Source: an uncultured Chromatiaceae bacterium (GTDB taxonomy: Bacteria > Pseudomonadota > Gammaproteobacteria > Enterobacterales > Alteromonadaceae). Taken from it: a stretch of DNA of 14,110 nucleotides. The DNA lies in contig CAMLSF010000100.1 in NCBI GenBank assembly GCA_946482615.1, positions 1 through 14,110 of the forward strand, in the 5' to 3' direction. Positions 1 through 6,657 of this stretch are shown here, piece by piece (positions within the stretch are counted from its first letter, which is position 1; every line of letters begins with the position of its first letter). A model generated the notes under the pieces. That model saw only the letters and a program-made list of their open reading frames with translations. It was not told where the DNA came from and made no database searches. The position numbers and the translations under genes were made by a program.

Positions 1-765
1 TTAGTCAACCATGGCATAGCAGATAAACAGCTCAACTGGACCTTTGGCAGAGGTCATCTGGTGTTAGTCGGCGATTTTGTCGATCGGGGTGCTTCTACCA
101 CACAAGTGTTATGGGGTATCTATAAACTGGAGCAATCCGCGAGGCAATCGGGCGGACAGGTACATTTTGTATTAGGCAACCACGAAATCAAAAACCTGCA
201 GGGGAACTTTCAGTCAGCCAATGAAAAATACTTTTATATAGCCGGTATTCTCGGCAAACAACAGTTTCAGTTATTTGATGATAATGCGCTGCTGGGGCGC
301 TGGCTGGCGACAAAAAACGTGTTAGAAGTGATTAATGGCGTCGCTTTTGTGCATGGAGGGCTGCATCCGGATATCGCGAAGTATCAGCTATCAGTCGATG
401 ACATCAATCAGATAGTACGCAACGGCTACAGAACACTTTATTACACCCCTGTTGTAGTGAGTAAAGAATCTTTTCTGCAATCCAGTAGCACAGGGCCGGC
501 CTGGTACAGGGGCTATTTTAAAGATGATTTATCACAGGCGGAGGTTGAACAAGGCTTAAAAGCCGTCAATGCCAAAGCTGTGGTGGTCGGCCACACTTTA
601 CAGGGCGAAGTAAAAGCACTGTACAACCATAAGGTGTTTGCCATAGACGTCCGGCATCCGAAAGATTACCTGACCAGTTTTCCGCTGCGATCCAGTGAAG
701 GCTTATTGATGAAAGACGGACAGTATTTCCGCTTGTCTGAAGATGGCAGCCGCGAAGCTTTGTAA
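1..765 (+). CDS. Calcineurin-like metallophosphoesterase (Shewanella-like phosphatase type), 5' end missing
   Basis: Hydrolyses phosphate esters with a two-metal centre; the exact substrate (protein phosphotyrosine/serine or a nucleotide) cannot be read from the sequence. The frame is open from the first base, so the start and the first metal motif (GDxH) lie left of the window. Seen, counting from codon 1: a segment ending NWTFGRGHLVLVGD, then GDFVDRG (24-30), GNHE (59-62), a VHGG histidine (about 118), GPAWYRGYF (about 165-173) and VVVGHT (about 194-199). These are the ordered metal and phosphate ligands of the PPP-like metallophosphoesterase superfamily. The tryptophan/FGRGH lead-in and GPxWYRGY are typical of the bacterial Shelph-like branch. 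A GTG at 61 is an internal codon, not the start. The gene ends in TAA 62 bp before the convergent Nudix gene; no strong terminator is visible in that gap. Family is confident, substrate is not. Confidence 0.88.
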   Translation, partial: LVNHGIADKQLNWTFGRGHLVLVGDFVDRGASTTQVLWGIYKLEQSARQSGGQVHFVLGNHEIKNLQGNFQSANEKYFYIAGILGKQQFQLFDDNALLGRWLATKNVLEVINGVAFVHGGLHPDIAKYQLSVDDINQIVRNGYRTLYYTPVVVSKESFLQSSSTGPAWYRGYFKDDLSQAEVEQGLKAVNAKAVVVGHTLQGEVKALYNHKVFAIDVRHPKDYLTSFPLRSSEGLLMKDGQYFRLSEDGSREAL

Positions 766-827
766 CTAATCCACAAACTACAACAGCCACAGGTCATGAT
801 CGCGCAGGTGCTTAACACTGTTTCGAC

Positions 828-1577
828 CTAGCCGATAAAAATCTCATATTCATCAGGCCCTTTCATATAGCCTTCTACTTTCTGGCTGGAAAGCCGCGCC
901 CCTGTTAATGCCGTTTGTACCAGTAGCTTGTTGTAAGGGCTGGCGTTGGGGTCGGCCAGATACTCAGCACAGTCAAACCAGCGGGCCTGGAGAATTTCGC
1001 GTGGGTCTGGTTTTGGTTCTGTTTCTTCTGCTGTTAAGCGGCACACCATATACAAATTAGAAGCACCAAACTGGCCCTGGTGGTGATGGCGTAAACCTAA
1101 AAAGCTGTCAAAACGGGCTGTTACCCCTGTTTCTTCCAACACTTCACGAATGGCGGCATCGGCCAGATGCTCTTTGGCGTCCACCATACCACCTGGTAAT
1201 TTAAAATAACCGGGGCTTCGGCCTTCCAAAGGTTTTTCCTGCACTAACAGCACTTTACCTGAAGCGCTAAGCACTACTGAGCCTACGCCAATACTATGAG
1301 TAGCGGCTGAAGGTAAATAGCTGTCAGCCTGCAGTTTTTTACAGAGCATTAATTTGTCCGGGAAACAATGATGAAAAGCAAAACCCAGTTCTACGGCCAC
1401 AGAAATAAGCTCAGCGCGGGATGCCGGTAACTCCAGCCAGACTAAAGCATAATGGTGCTGCCACGCCTCCACAGAGGCCGCTAATCGGCCGGCAAATTCG
1501 GCTACAGTATCAGGTAATTGCTGTGGCCCTATGTAACAGCCGTTGTAGGGGTTGACCAGTGCATCAAATAACTTCAT
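828..1577 (-). CDS. Nudix hydrolase with NUDT6-like N-terminal domain
   Basis: Probable nucleoside-diphosphate-linked (NDP-X) hydrolase; substrate unknown. With the start at 1577 (MKLFDALVN) it is 249 residues. Residues about 45-75 (LVWLELPASRAELISVA then ELGFAFHH) match the pre-Nudix domain found in human NUDT6 and plant Nudix proteins (Pfam Nudix_hydro). The catalytic domain begins near SIGVGSVVL. Its Nudix box at about 130-152 is complete: G-x5-E-x7-REVLEETGV, with the metal-binding glutamates present. The frame stays open to an ATG at 1640. I prefer 1577 because family proteins begin near there, and the extra 21 residues would place a GC-rich hairpin (1614-1634) inside the coding region. 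Neither start has a strong Shine-Dalgarno sequence. It lies about 120 bp after natB on the same strand and may have its own promoter. Cytosolic, no signal peptide. Confidence 0.88.
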   Translation of the reverse strand: MKLFDALVNPYNGCYIGPQQLPDTVAEFAGRLAASVEAWQHHYALVWLELPASRAELISVAVELGFAFHHCFPDKLMLCKKLQADSYLPSAATHSIGVGSVVLSASGKVLLVQEKPLEGRSPGYFKLPGGMVDAKEHLADAAIREVLEETGVTARFDSFLGLRHHHQGQFGASNLYMVCRLTAEETEPKPDPREILQARWFDCAEYLADPNASPYNKLLVQTALTGARLSSQKVEGYMKGPDEYEIFIG

Positions 1578-1603
1578 TTGAAAAAACACTCTGCATAGGT
1601 TTA

Positions 1604-1634
1604 GAAACAACACGGGCGCCGATAAAGGACGCCC
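1604..1634 (-). terminator. Candidate intrinsic terminator behind natB
   Basis: Read on the - strand, GGGCGTCC-TTTATC-GGCGCCC forms a 7-bp all-GC stem with one bulged T and a 6-nt loop. It is followed by the T-rich GTGTTGTTTCT. It lies about 65 bp beyond the natB stop and just before the preferred Nudix start at 1577, so it could end the natAB transcript. The T tract is interrupted, so partial read-through is likely. Confidence 0.42.
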
Positions 1635-1653
1635 TTCCATTTAATCAGATAGA

Positions 1654-1688
1654 CTGAAGGCGGGTGCAACACCTGCCGCCTGTTTCAG
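1654..1688 (-). other. Inverted repeat 12 bp after the natB stop
   Basis: CTGAAGGCGG and CCGCC-TG-TTCAG flank a 12-nt centre. The outer CTGAA/TTCAG and inner GGCGG/CCGCC stems are each perfect, separated by 2 extra bases on one side. No T run follows on the - strand. It may stabilise the natB 3' end or assist termination at the second hairpin (1614-1634). Confidence 0.3.
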
Positions 1689-1699
1689 ACAAAATTCCG

Positions 1700-2902
1700 T
1701 TATCTGAACAGGACTTTTTCTTTCTGGAACCAGCTGACACAAAAGGCCAGCATGGCTCCTGCTATCACCACGGTCGAGCCAAAAATAGCCAGCAACATGC
1801 CGATATCCATAGTGCCTTTGATCAGCTCTTTAATAGCCAAAGCAACGTTAGCCACAGGCAACATCGACATGGCCCAGGTCAGTTCAACACCCGGCATTAA
1901 AGCCACAATAAGCGGCATAAACACCACCATACTCAAAGGGCCAATATAGTTTTGCGCTTCTTTAAAGCTGCGGGCATAAATGGAGAGCGACAGAAGTAAG
2001 GAAGCAAAAATGGCGGACAAGGGGATCAGCATCATCAGGATCAATAACAAATCCGTGACACCTAAAGTCGACATGGTTTTAGCGACAATATCCACATTCA
2101 TCAAAGAGCCGATCACATATCCCCAGCCACCAAAGCTGGTGACGGTAATCAGAGCCGAAGCCAAACCTGTGGTCAATACGGTCAGAAACTTACCTAACAC
2201 AATAGAAGTTCTGCTGATCGGACATATTAATAAAGTTTCTAAAGTACCCCGCTCTTTTTCGCCTGCACCTATGTCCACTGCGGGGTAAGAACAGCCGACT
2301 AAACACAAAGGGATCAGGATATAAGCGACTAAACCACCAATTTTTTCACCTAAATTCTCACGGCTTTCGGCAGTGTTCACTTTTTCCAGCTTCACGGGCT
2401 GTAACAAAGCATCCACTTTATCTGAGCTGACACCTAAGCTGTCGAGTTTGGCCAGTTGCAGTTTTTTGCTGTACGTACGCAGCAACTCATTGAAATATTT
2501 ATCAATCATATCCAGCTGCGATGACATGTTGTAAATAACAGTCCATTGGCTTTGCGTAAGATTTGTCACTTCTGCGCTAAAATCGTCGGCAATAATAATA
2601 GCCAGATCAAACTTATCTTCACGGATAGCCTGTTTCAGCGCTTCGGGTTCGGTCAGATCGGACTCCACCTTTTTAAAGTTTTTGTGATAAAACAAGGCCT
2701 CTGCCAGCTCAGGCGCTTTATCGGCGTTGATAATCACATAACGGTGTTCTTCTGCCTCCGCATTTTTTGCCACATTCGCAACCACCAGCCCCATAATGCC
2801 AAAGAGCACAGGGAACACCAGGATCGGCAGTAAAATAACAAAAAACATGGTTTTTTTATCGCGCAGAAGTTCCGTCAGTTCCTTCAGATAGACTTGCCAC
2901 AT
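1700..2902 (-). CDS. natB: ABC exporter permease, NatB type (ABC-2 family)
   Basis: Membrane subunit of an ABC exporter; partner of the ATPase encoded immediately upstream. It has 400 residues, close to the size of Bacillus NatB. One transmembrane segment (about 19-42) follows a cytoplasmic N-terminus. A long extracytoplasmic domain (about 45-185) follows, then a cluster of helices (about 187-210, 235-265, 282-310, 320-337, 345-357 and 368-392). The family hallmark GAGEKERGTLETLL lies at 213-226, followed by PISRTSIVLGK, with RSFKEAQNY at 311-319. The ATG directly abuts the natA TAA, and an AAGGAGT ribosome site sits inside the natA 3' end, so translation is coupled. The NatAB family is known for Na+ extrusion in Bacillus, but many gammaproteobacterial homologues are uncharacterised. 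The symbol therefore marks family, not proven substrate. Confidence 0.87.
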   Translation of the reverse strand: MWQVYLKELTELLRDKKTMFFVILLPILVFPVLFGIMGLVVANVAKNAEAEEHRYVIINADKAPELAEALFYHKNFKKVESDLTEPEALKQAIREDKFDLAIIIADDFSAEVTNLTQSQWTVIYNMSSQLDMIDKYFNELLRTYSKKLQLAKLDSLGVSSDKVDALLQPVKLEKVNTAESRENLGEKIGGLVAYILIPLCLVGCSYPAVDIGAGEKERGTLETLLICPISRTSIVLGKFLTVLTTGLASALITVTSFGGWGYVIGSLMNVDIVAKTMSTLGVTDLLLILMMLIPLSAIFASLLLSLSIYARSFKEAQNYIGPLSMVVFMPLIVALMPGVELTWAMSMLPVANVALAIKELIKGTMDIGMLLAIFGSTVVIAGAMLAFCVSWFQKEKVLFR

Positions 2903-3703
2903 TTAGTTGTACTCCTTGTTCTGTCCAGCCGGATTAATCACGTTCATAAATGCCTGACGTAAATCACCGTCTGCACTTAAGGATTTAAACACATCAAAGC
3001 TGTCAGAAAATGCGCTGATGCCTTTATCAATCACCACCACACGATCACACAATGACGCGACTTCATCTAAATGGTGGGTAGAAAAAATCACAGGGGTACC
3101 CTGCTGTTTTAACGAGCGGATAAAGTCCAGCACTGTCTGGGTGGTCATAATATCCAGCCCTGTAGTGGGTTCATCCAGGATCACCACTTTAGGCGAATGC
3201 ACTACGGCGCGGGCTATCGCGGTTTTTTGTTTCATACCGCTGGACATAGCGTCGGCTTTACGGTTGGCAAAGTCATGCATATTCAGCAGAGTAAAGAGCT
3301 CATCGATACGCTGTTTGAGGGCAGTTTCGTTCATACCATGCAAACGGGCAAAATATGCAACGTTTTCATAGGCGGTAAGCCGGCCATACAAGCCAGTGCT
3401 GCTGGATAAAAAGCCGATTTTTTTCCGTGCCAGCACAGGCTGAGTTAATACGTCCACACCTTCAATCAGCACTGAACCTGAATCCGGTTGTAATGCAGTG
3501 GACAAAATACGCAAAGTGGTGGTTTTACCCGCGCCGTTAGGCCCCAACAAACCTAACACTTCGCCTGAACCACAATCAAAACTGACATTGCGGACCGAAT
3601 GAAAAGCTTCTTTGCTGTAGCGCACATCTTGTTTTTCACTGTCTGACAACTTTTGGCCACGACTGATGGCAAAAGATTTAGCCAGAGCTTCTATTTTTAT
3701 CAT
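2903..3703 (-). CDS. natA: ABC exporter ATP-binding protein, NatA type
   Basis: ATPase subunit driving the NatB-type permease. It has 266 residues with every catalytic motif: Walker A GPNGAGKTT (54-62), signature MSSGMKQK (153-160, a variant of LSGGQ as in other NatA-like ATPases), Walker B VVILDEP (173-179), D-loop GLD and H-loop histidine H210 in STHHLDE. The stretch at about 16-35 (RGQKLSDSEKQDVRYSKEAF) is a charged insertion between the first strand and the Walker A. It is common in the Na+-exporter-type subfamily, where this region precedes the start of the core domain. The ATG at 3703 has GGGA about 8 bp upstream and lies inside the end of the DUF3025 gene (26-bp overlap). The TAA touches the natB ATG. 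Cytoplasmic, peripheral to the membrane. Confidence 0.9.
   Translation of the reverse strand: MIKIEALAKSFAISRGQKLSDSEKQDVRYSKEAFHSVRNVSFDCGSGEVLGLLGPNGAGKTTTLRILSTALQPDSGSVLIEGVDVLTQPVLARKKIGFLSSSTGLYGRLTAYENVAYFARLHGMNETALKQRIDELFTLLNMHDFANRKADAMSSGMKQKTAIARAVVHSPKVVILDEPTTGLDIMTTQTVLDFIRSLKQQGTPVIFSTHHLDEVASLCDRVVVIDKGISAFSDSFDVFKSLSADGDLRQAFMNVINPAGQNKEYN
2911..2917 (-). promoter_or_regulatory. Shine-Dalgarno of natB inside natA
   Basis: AAGGAGT on the - strand, 8 bp before the natB ATG. It lies in the last codons of natA, and the natA stop is contiguous with the natB ATG (TAAATG). It fixes the natB start and indicates coupled translation of ATPase and permease. Confidence 0.72.
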
Positions 3704-4559
3704 GCTTTATTCCCTGCTGTTGCTCTGATGATTCAGCTTTTTGTCGTTTGGGTCTGAAATAGCTGGTATCGGCATAAAATGCCTGTTCCTGCCCTTTGTA
3801 CCAGCCCGGAACACCTAACAAAGGTAACGGACTAAGCTGTTGATTATCAAGCAGCAGTTCAGGCTGCACAAGCTGTTTCACCAATAATTCATCAACAAAA
3901 TTGTAACCTTTTACCCCCTGTGGCAACTCTGTCTGTTCCGGCACTTCGATGTACCAGAGCTTGCCGGTTAAACCAATAAAAGGCCGGGTGGCCATTTCAT
4001 AGTTCGCATGACCAAAGATCATAGGGTTCAATCCGGCCCACAATTCTTTGTGCTGATAAAAAGCATCGAGCCACTGATGCTCACGTAATAAGTCCAGCAA
4101 AAAACCTTGCGAAGGCCTGATGCAAAGAATCACCCCACACTCATCCAGCAAGGTAAGCTTATGCCTAACCACAGTGCGCTCTTTGCTGCCAAAGCGACGA
4201 ATTTGTGCCATATGCAGCTGATTCATCTGTTGCTTGCTTTGGGGAAACAAACACCAGATCAAAGCACCAAATAAGTCATGCCAGTTGTTCGCCCGCATCG
4301 GAATTTGCTGACTCTGCGCAATAAAGTCTTCGTAATAACGCCCATCAGCTTCAAGTACTGTGCTATCGACAAAACACCAGTCCTGCAATCTGGTGTGCTG
4401 ATGTAACCATTCAGTTAAAAGCTCCGGAGATGGAAAATCAGCTTGCTGTGCTAAAGGGAAAATAGCGGCTAAAGCGCTGAATAATCCTGGCTGCAAAAAC
4501 AGCTCTGGCTGCCATTCTTTGGGTGCAGTGAATCTGGAATTTAGATTGCTTTTTTGCAT
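3678..4559 (-). CDS. DUF3025 family protein
   Basis: Uncharacterised cytosolic protein of the DUF3025 family; no reaction is known to me. From the ATG at 4559 it has 293 residues. The family core is visible: NNWHDLFGALIWCLFPQSK at about 91-109, followed by MNQLH, then KLTLLDECGVIL (about 134-145). The C-terminus contains a PLLGVPGWYKGQ motif that other family members share. There are no signal peptide or membrane segments. The frame is also open to a TTG at 4604. I reject that start because it lacks a ribosome site and adds a stretch unlike the family. It is the first gene of a - strand set with natA and natB and overlaps natA by 26 bp, so it is probably co-transcribed with the transporter. 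Whether it functions with it is unknown. Confidence 0.8.
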   Translation of the reverse strand: MQKSNLNSRFTAPKEWQPELFLQPGLFSALAAIFPLAQQADFPSPELLTEWLHQHTRLQDWCFVDSTVLEADGRYYEDFIAQSQQIPMRANNWHDLFGALIWCLFPQSKQQMNQLHMAQIRRFGSKERTVVRHKLTLLDECGVILCIRPSQGFLLDLLREHQWLDAFYQHKELWAGLNPMIFGHANYEMATRPFIGLTGKLWYIEVPEQTELPQGVKGYNFVDELLVKQLVQPELLLDNQQLSPLPLLGVPGWYKGQEQAFYADTSYFRPKRQKAESSEQQQGIKHDKNRSSG

Positions 4560-4631
4560 CGATATGAAAAAACCGTTGGTTGTTGTGAAAGCATACCTTG
4601 TCAATTACCTGTGAAAAGCGCGAAAAAACCT

Positions 4632-4650
4632 CTTGCAATTTTCCTGCAAG
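4632..4650. other. Inverted repeat in DUF3025/asnB divergent region
   Basis: CTTGCA-attttcc-TGCAAG, perfect 6-bp arms. On the - strand it is followed within 3 bases by a run of six T. It could therefore act as a weak attenuator in the leader of the DUF3025-natAB transcript, or as an operator. The stem is short and the role is uncertain. Confidence 0.3.
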
Positions 4651-4666
4651 CTGGCAAATTCAAGGA

Positions 4667-4727
4667 GTACGTTTAGACGTACATACTGCCAAAATGTTTT
4701 GCCCGTGGTATGTACTACCCGGGGCAA
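4667..4727. promoter_or_regulatory. Nested inverted repeats upstream of asnB
   Basis: Three overlapping dyads. (a) GTACGT-ttag-ACGTAC at 4667-4682. (b) GTACATAC at 4679-4686 with its exact complement GTATGTAC at 4708-4715. (c) TTGCCC at 4699-4704 with GGGCAA at 4722-4727, enclosing GTGGTA-tg-TACTAC, which pairs with one G-U. They share bases and so cannot all form at once. I see no convincing -35/-10 pair for asnB here, so the position of its transcription start is open. Confidence 0.45.
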
Positions 4728-4762
4728 TGATCTGGATTCATTAATTTTAGAGGTTACTCATC

Positions 4763-6427
4763 ATGTGTTCGATATTTGGGGTGCTTGACATCAAGACTGA
4801 TGTTAAAGCCTTGCGCCAGCAGGCGCTACAGTTATCTAAATTATTACGCCACCGTGGACCAGACTGGTCAGGCGTATGGAACAACGACCATGCCATTTTA
4901 GTGCATGAACGTCTGGCTATCGTAGATACTGAAAATGGCGCCCAGCCCCTGATTAATCCAAATCGAAATCACATTCTGGCAGTGAATGGTGAGATTTATA
5001 ATCACAAAAATTTAGAGAAAAATTTAACAGTCGACTATCAGTTCCAGACCAAGTCGGACTGTGAAGTGATATTGCCTTTGTATTTACAGCATGGCGCTGA
5101 TTTCATTGATCAACTGCAAGGCATGTTTGCTTTTATTTTATATGACGCAGAACAAAACCGTTACCTGATAGCCCGTGACCATATCGGCATTATCCCGCTG
5201 TATTATGGTTACGACGAACATGGCCAGCTCTATGTGGCTTCAGAATTAAAAGCTCTGGTGCCTGTCTGTAAACAAATGCAGGAATTCCCGCCAGGCCATT
5301 ATTTTGACAGCAAAGTAGGCAAACTGGTGAAGTACTATCAGCGCGACTGGCAAAGTTTTGATGCCGTCAAAGACAACCCGGCAGATTTAGGCGAATTGCG
5401 CACTGCGCTTGAGCACAGCGTAAAAAGCCATTTAATGTCCGACGTGCCTTATGGTGTGTTGCTGTCCGGTGGTCTGGACTCGTCCCTGATTTCCGCTATT
5501 ACCCAGCAATTTGCCCGTAATCGTGTGGAAGATGATGGCCAATCCGAAGCCTGGTGGCCGCGCTTGCACTCTTTTGCTGTGGGTTTAAAGGGCTCACCTG
5601 ACTTAGCTGCGGCCCGTAAAGTGGCAGACAGCATAGGCACAGTGCACCACGAAGTGCTCTTTACCGTGCAGGAAGGTTTGGACTCACTGCGTGACGTGAT
5701 TTATTTCCTCGAAACCTATGATGTGACAACTATTCGTGCGTCCACCCCTATGTACTTAATGGCGCGTAAAATCAAAGCCATGGGTATTAAAATGGTGCTG
5801 TCGGGCGAAGGTTCTGATGAAATTTTTGGTGGTTATTTGTATTTCCACAAAGCGCCAAACGCCAAAGAATTCCATGAAGAAACCTTACGTAAGCTGGACC
5901 GCTTGCATATGTTTGACTGCAACAGAGCCAACAAAGCCATGTCGGCCTGGGGTATTGAAGCCCGCGTACCTTTCCTCGACAAGCACTTTATGGATGTGGC
6001 GATGCGGTTAAATCCTGAAGCCAAAATGTGTGGCAAAGGCAAAATGGAAAAACACATTTTGCGTCAGGCCTTTGATGGCTTGTTACCGCACGAAATTTTA
6101 TGGCGTCAGAAAGAGCAGTTCTCAGACGGTGTAGGTTACAGCTGGATTGACAGCTTAAAAGCTCATGCCGAAAAAGAAGTGACGGATCAGCAAATGGCCA
6201 CAGCGGCTTTCCGCTTCCCAGTCAATACACCGGACAGCAAAGAAGCCTACTTCTACCGGGTGATCTTTGAAGAGCATTTCCCACACACAGGCGCAATTTC
6301 CTGTGTACCGGGCGGTAAGTCAGTGGCTTGCTCTACGCCTGAAGCTTTGGCCTGGGATGCGAAAATGGCACAGATGACAGATCCGTCAGGGCGGGCTGTG
6401 CGGGATGTTCACGAACAAGCCTATTGA
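4763..6427 (+). CDS. asnB: Asparagine synthetase B, glutamine-hydrolysing
   Basis: Makes asparagine from aspartate, ATP and glutamine in the cytosol. At 554 residues it is the same length as E. coli AsnB. The N-terminal glutaminase domain starts at the nucleophile Cys2 (MCSIFG), with RHRGPD (29-34), HERLAIVD (48-55), NGEIYNH (75-81) and SDCE (98-101). All of these are ligands of the Ntn amidotransferase site. The synthetase domain has the PP-loop SGGLDSS (235-241) and GEGSDEIFGGY (348-358) for ATP and aspartate. The ATG follows TAGAGG with about 9 bp of spacing. The gene stands alone, divergent from the DUF3025 operon and closed by a strong terminator. Several inverted repeats precede it, which may carry its regulation. 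Nothing is missing or damaged. Confidence 0.97.
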   Translation: MCSIFGVLDIKTDVKALRQQALQLSKLLRHRGPDWSGVWNNDHAILVHERLAIVDTENGAQPLINPNRNHILAVNGEIYNHKNLEKNLTVDYQFQTKSDCEVILPLYLQHGADFIDQLQGMFAFILYDAEQNRYLIARDHIGIIPLYYGYDEHGQLYVASELKALVPVCKQMQEFPPGHYFDSKVGKLVKYYQRDWQSFDAVKDNPADLGELRTALEHSVKSHLMSDVPYGVLLSGGLDSSLISAITQQFARNRVEDDGQSEAWWPRLHSFAVGLKGSPDLAAARKVADSIGTVHHEVLFTVQEGLDSLRDVIYFLETYDVTTIRASTPMYLMARKIKAMGIKMVLSGEGSDEIFGGYLYFHKAPNAKEFHEETLRKLDRLHMFDCNRANKAMSAWGIEARVPFLDKHFMDVAMRLNPEAKMCGKGKMEKHILRQAFDGLLPHEILWRQKEQFSDGVGYSWIDSLKAHAEKEVTDQQMATAAFRFPVNTPDSKEAYFYRVIFEEHFPHTGAISCVPGGKSVACSTPEALAWDAKMAQMTDPSGRAVRDVHEQAY

Positions 6428-6479
6428 TATGAGCTCTCATCTGATGTAGTCAGTCAGGTGAGGACTTGATACAGAGAAT

Positions 6480-6520
6480 AGCCACAGATTGGTAATTCCC
6501 TTCTGTGGCTTTTCTTTTCA
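6480..6520 (+). terminator. Intrinsic terminator of asnB
   Basis: AGCCACAGA (6480-6488) and TCTGTGGCT (6502-6510) form a perfect 9-bp stem with a 13-nt loop. TTTCTTTTC follows. It sits about 50 bp after the asnB stop. Confidence 0.88.
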
Positions 6521-6538
6521 TCCTCTGCTATTCCTCAA

Positions 6539-6566
6539 TTGATTGTATTTTTTTTCGGCGAATAAT
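6539..6566 (+). promoter_or_regulatory. Possible sigma-70 promoter of the propeller gene
   Basis: TTGATT (6539-6544), a 16-bp spacer rich in T, then AATAAT (6561-6566). The -35 matches the consensus at 4 of 6 bases and the -10 at 5 of 6. It is the best pair between the asnB terminator and the next gene, and would start transcription near 6573, just before the 14-bp palindrome. Confidence 0.38.
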
Positions 6567-6580
6567 GCGTTTTTATCGGG

Positions 6581-6594
6581 TTTCGCTAGCGAAA
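6581..6594. promoter_or_regulatory. Perfect 14-bp palindrome, possible operator
   Basis: TTTCGCTAGCGAAA reads the same on both strands. It lies about 15 bp after the candidate -10 and 64 bp before the GTG of the secreted propeller gene. A dimeric repressor site is a natural reading, but no binding protein can be named. Confidence 0.4.
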
Positions 6595-6657
6595 TAGTCT
6601 GGTAGATCGTATGTTAGGCGCCATCTGAATATGCCCTGAATTTATGGATCGAAGACT

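Noticed and set aside
566..790. - strand ORF opposite the phosphatase gene, and similar antisense ORFs under natA, natB, asnB, the propeller gene and the cytochrome
   Set aside because: They lie within well-supported genes on the other strand, have low-complexity or shadow-like composition and match no family I know.
791..829. AGGTC/GACCT repeat and CAGGTG-cttaa-CAC-TG between the phosphatase and Nudix genes, as a bidirectional terminator
   Set aside because: The arms are short, one stem has a bulge, and only three T follow.
1577..1640. Longer Nudix start at the ATG at 1640
   Set aside because: It adds 21 residues not typical of the family and would make a GC-rich hairpin part of the coding sequence.
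4599..4604. TTGACA on the - strand upstream of the DUF3025 gene, a perfect -35 box
   Set aside because: No acceptable -10 lies 16-18 bp downstream (AACCAA at 17), so no promoter is called. The same TTG as a translation start is also unsupported.
4694..4744. Short ORF MFCPWYVLPGAMIWIH before asnB, as a possible attenuation leader peptide
   Set aside because: It contains no Asn codon, has no ribosome site, and no terminator with a T run follows it.
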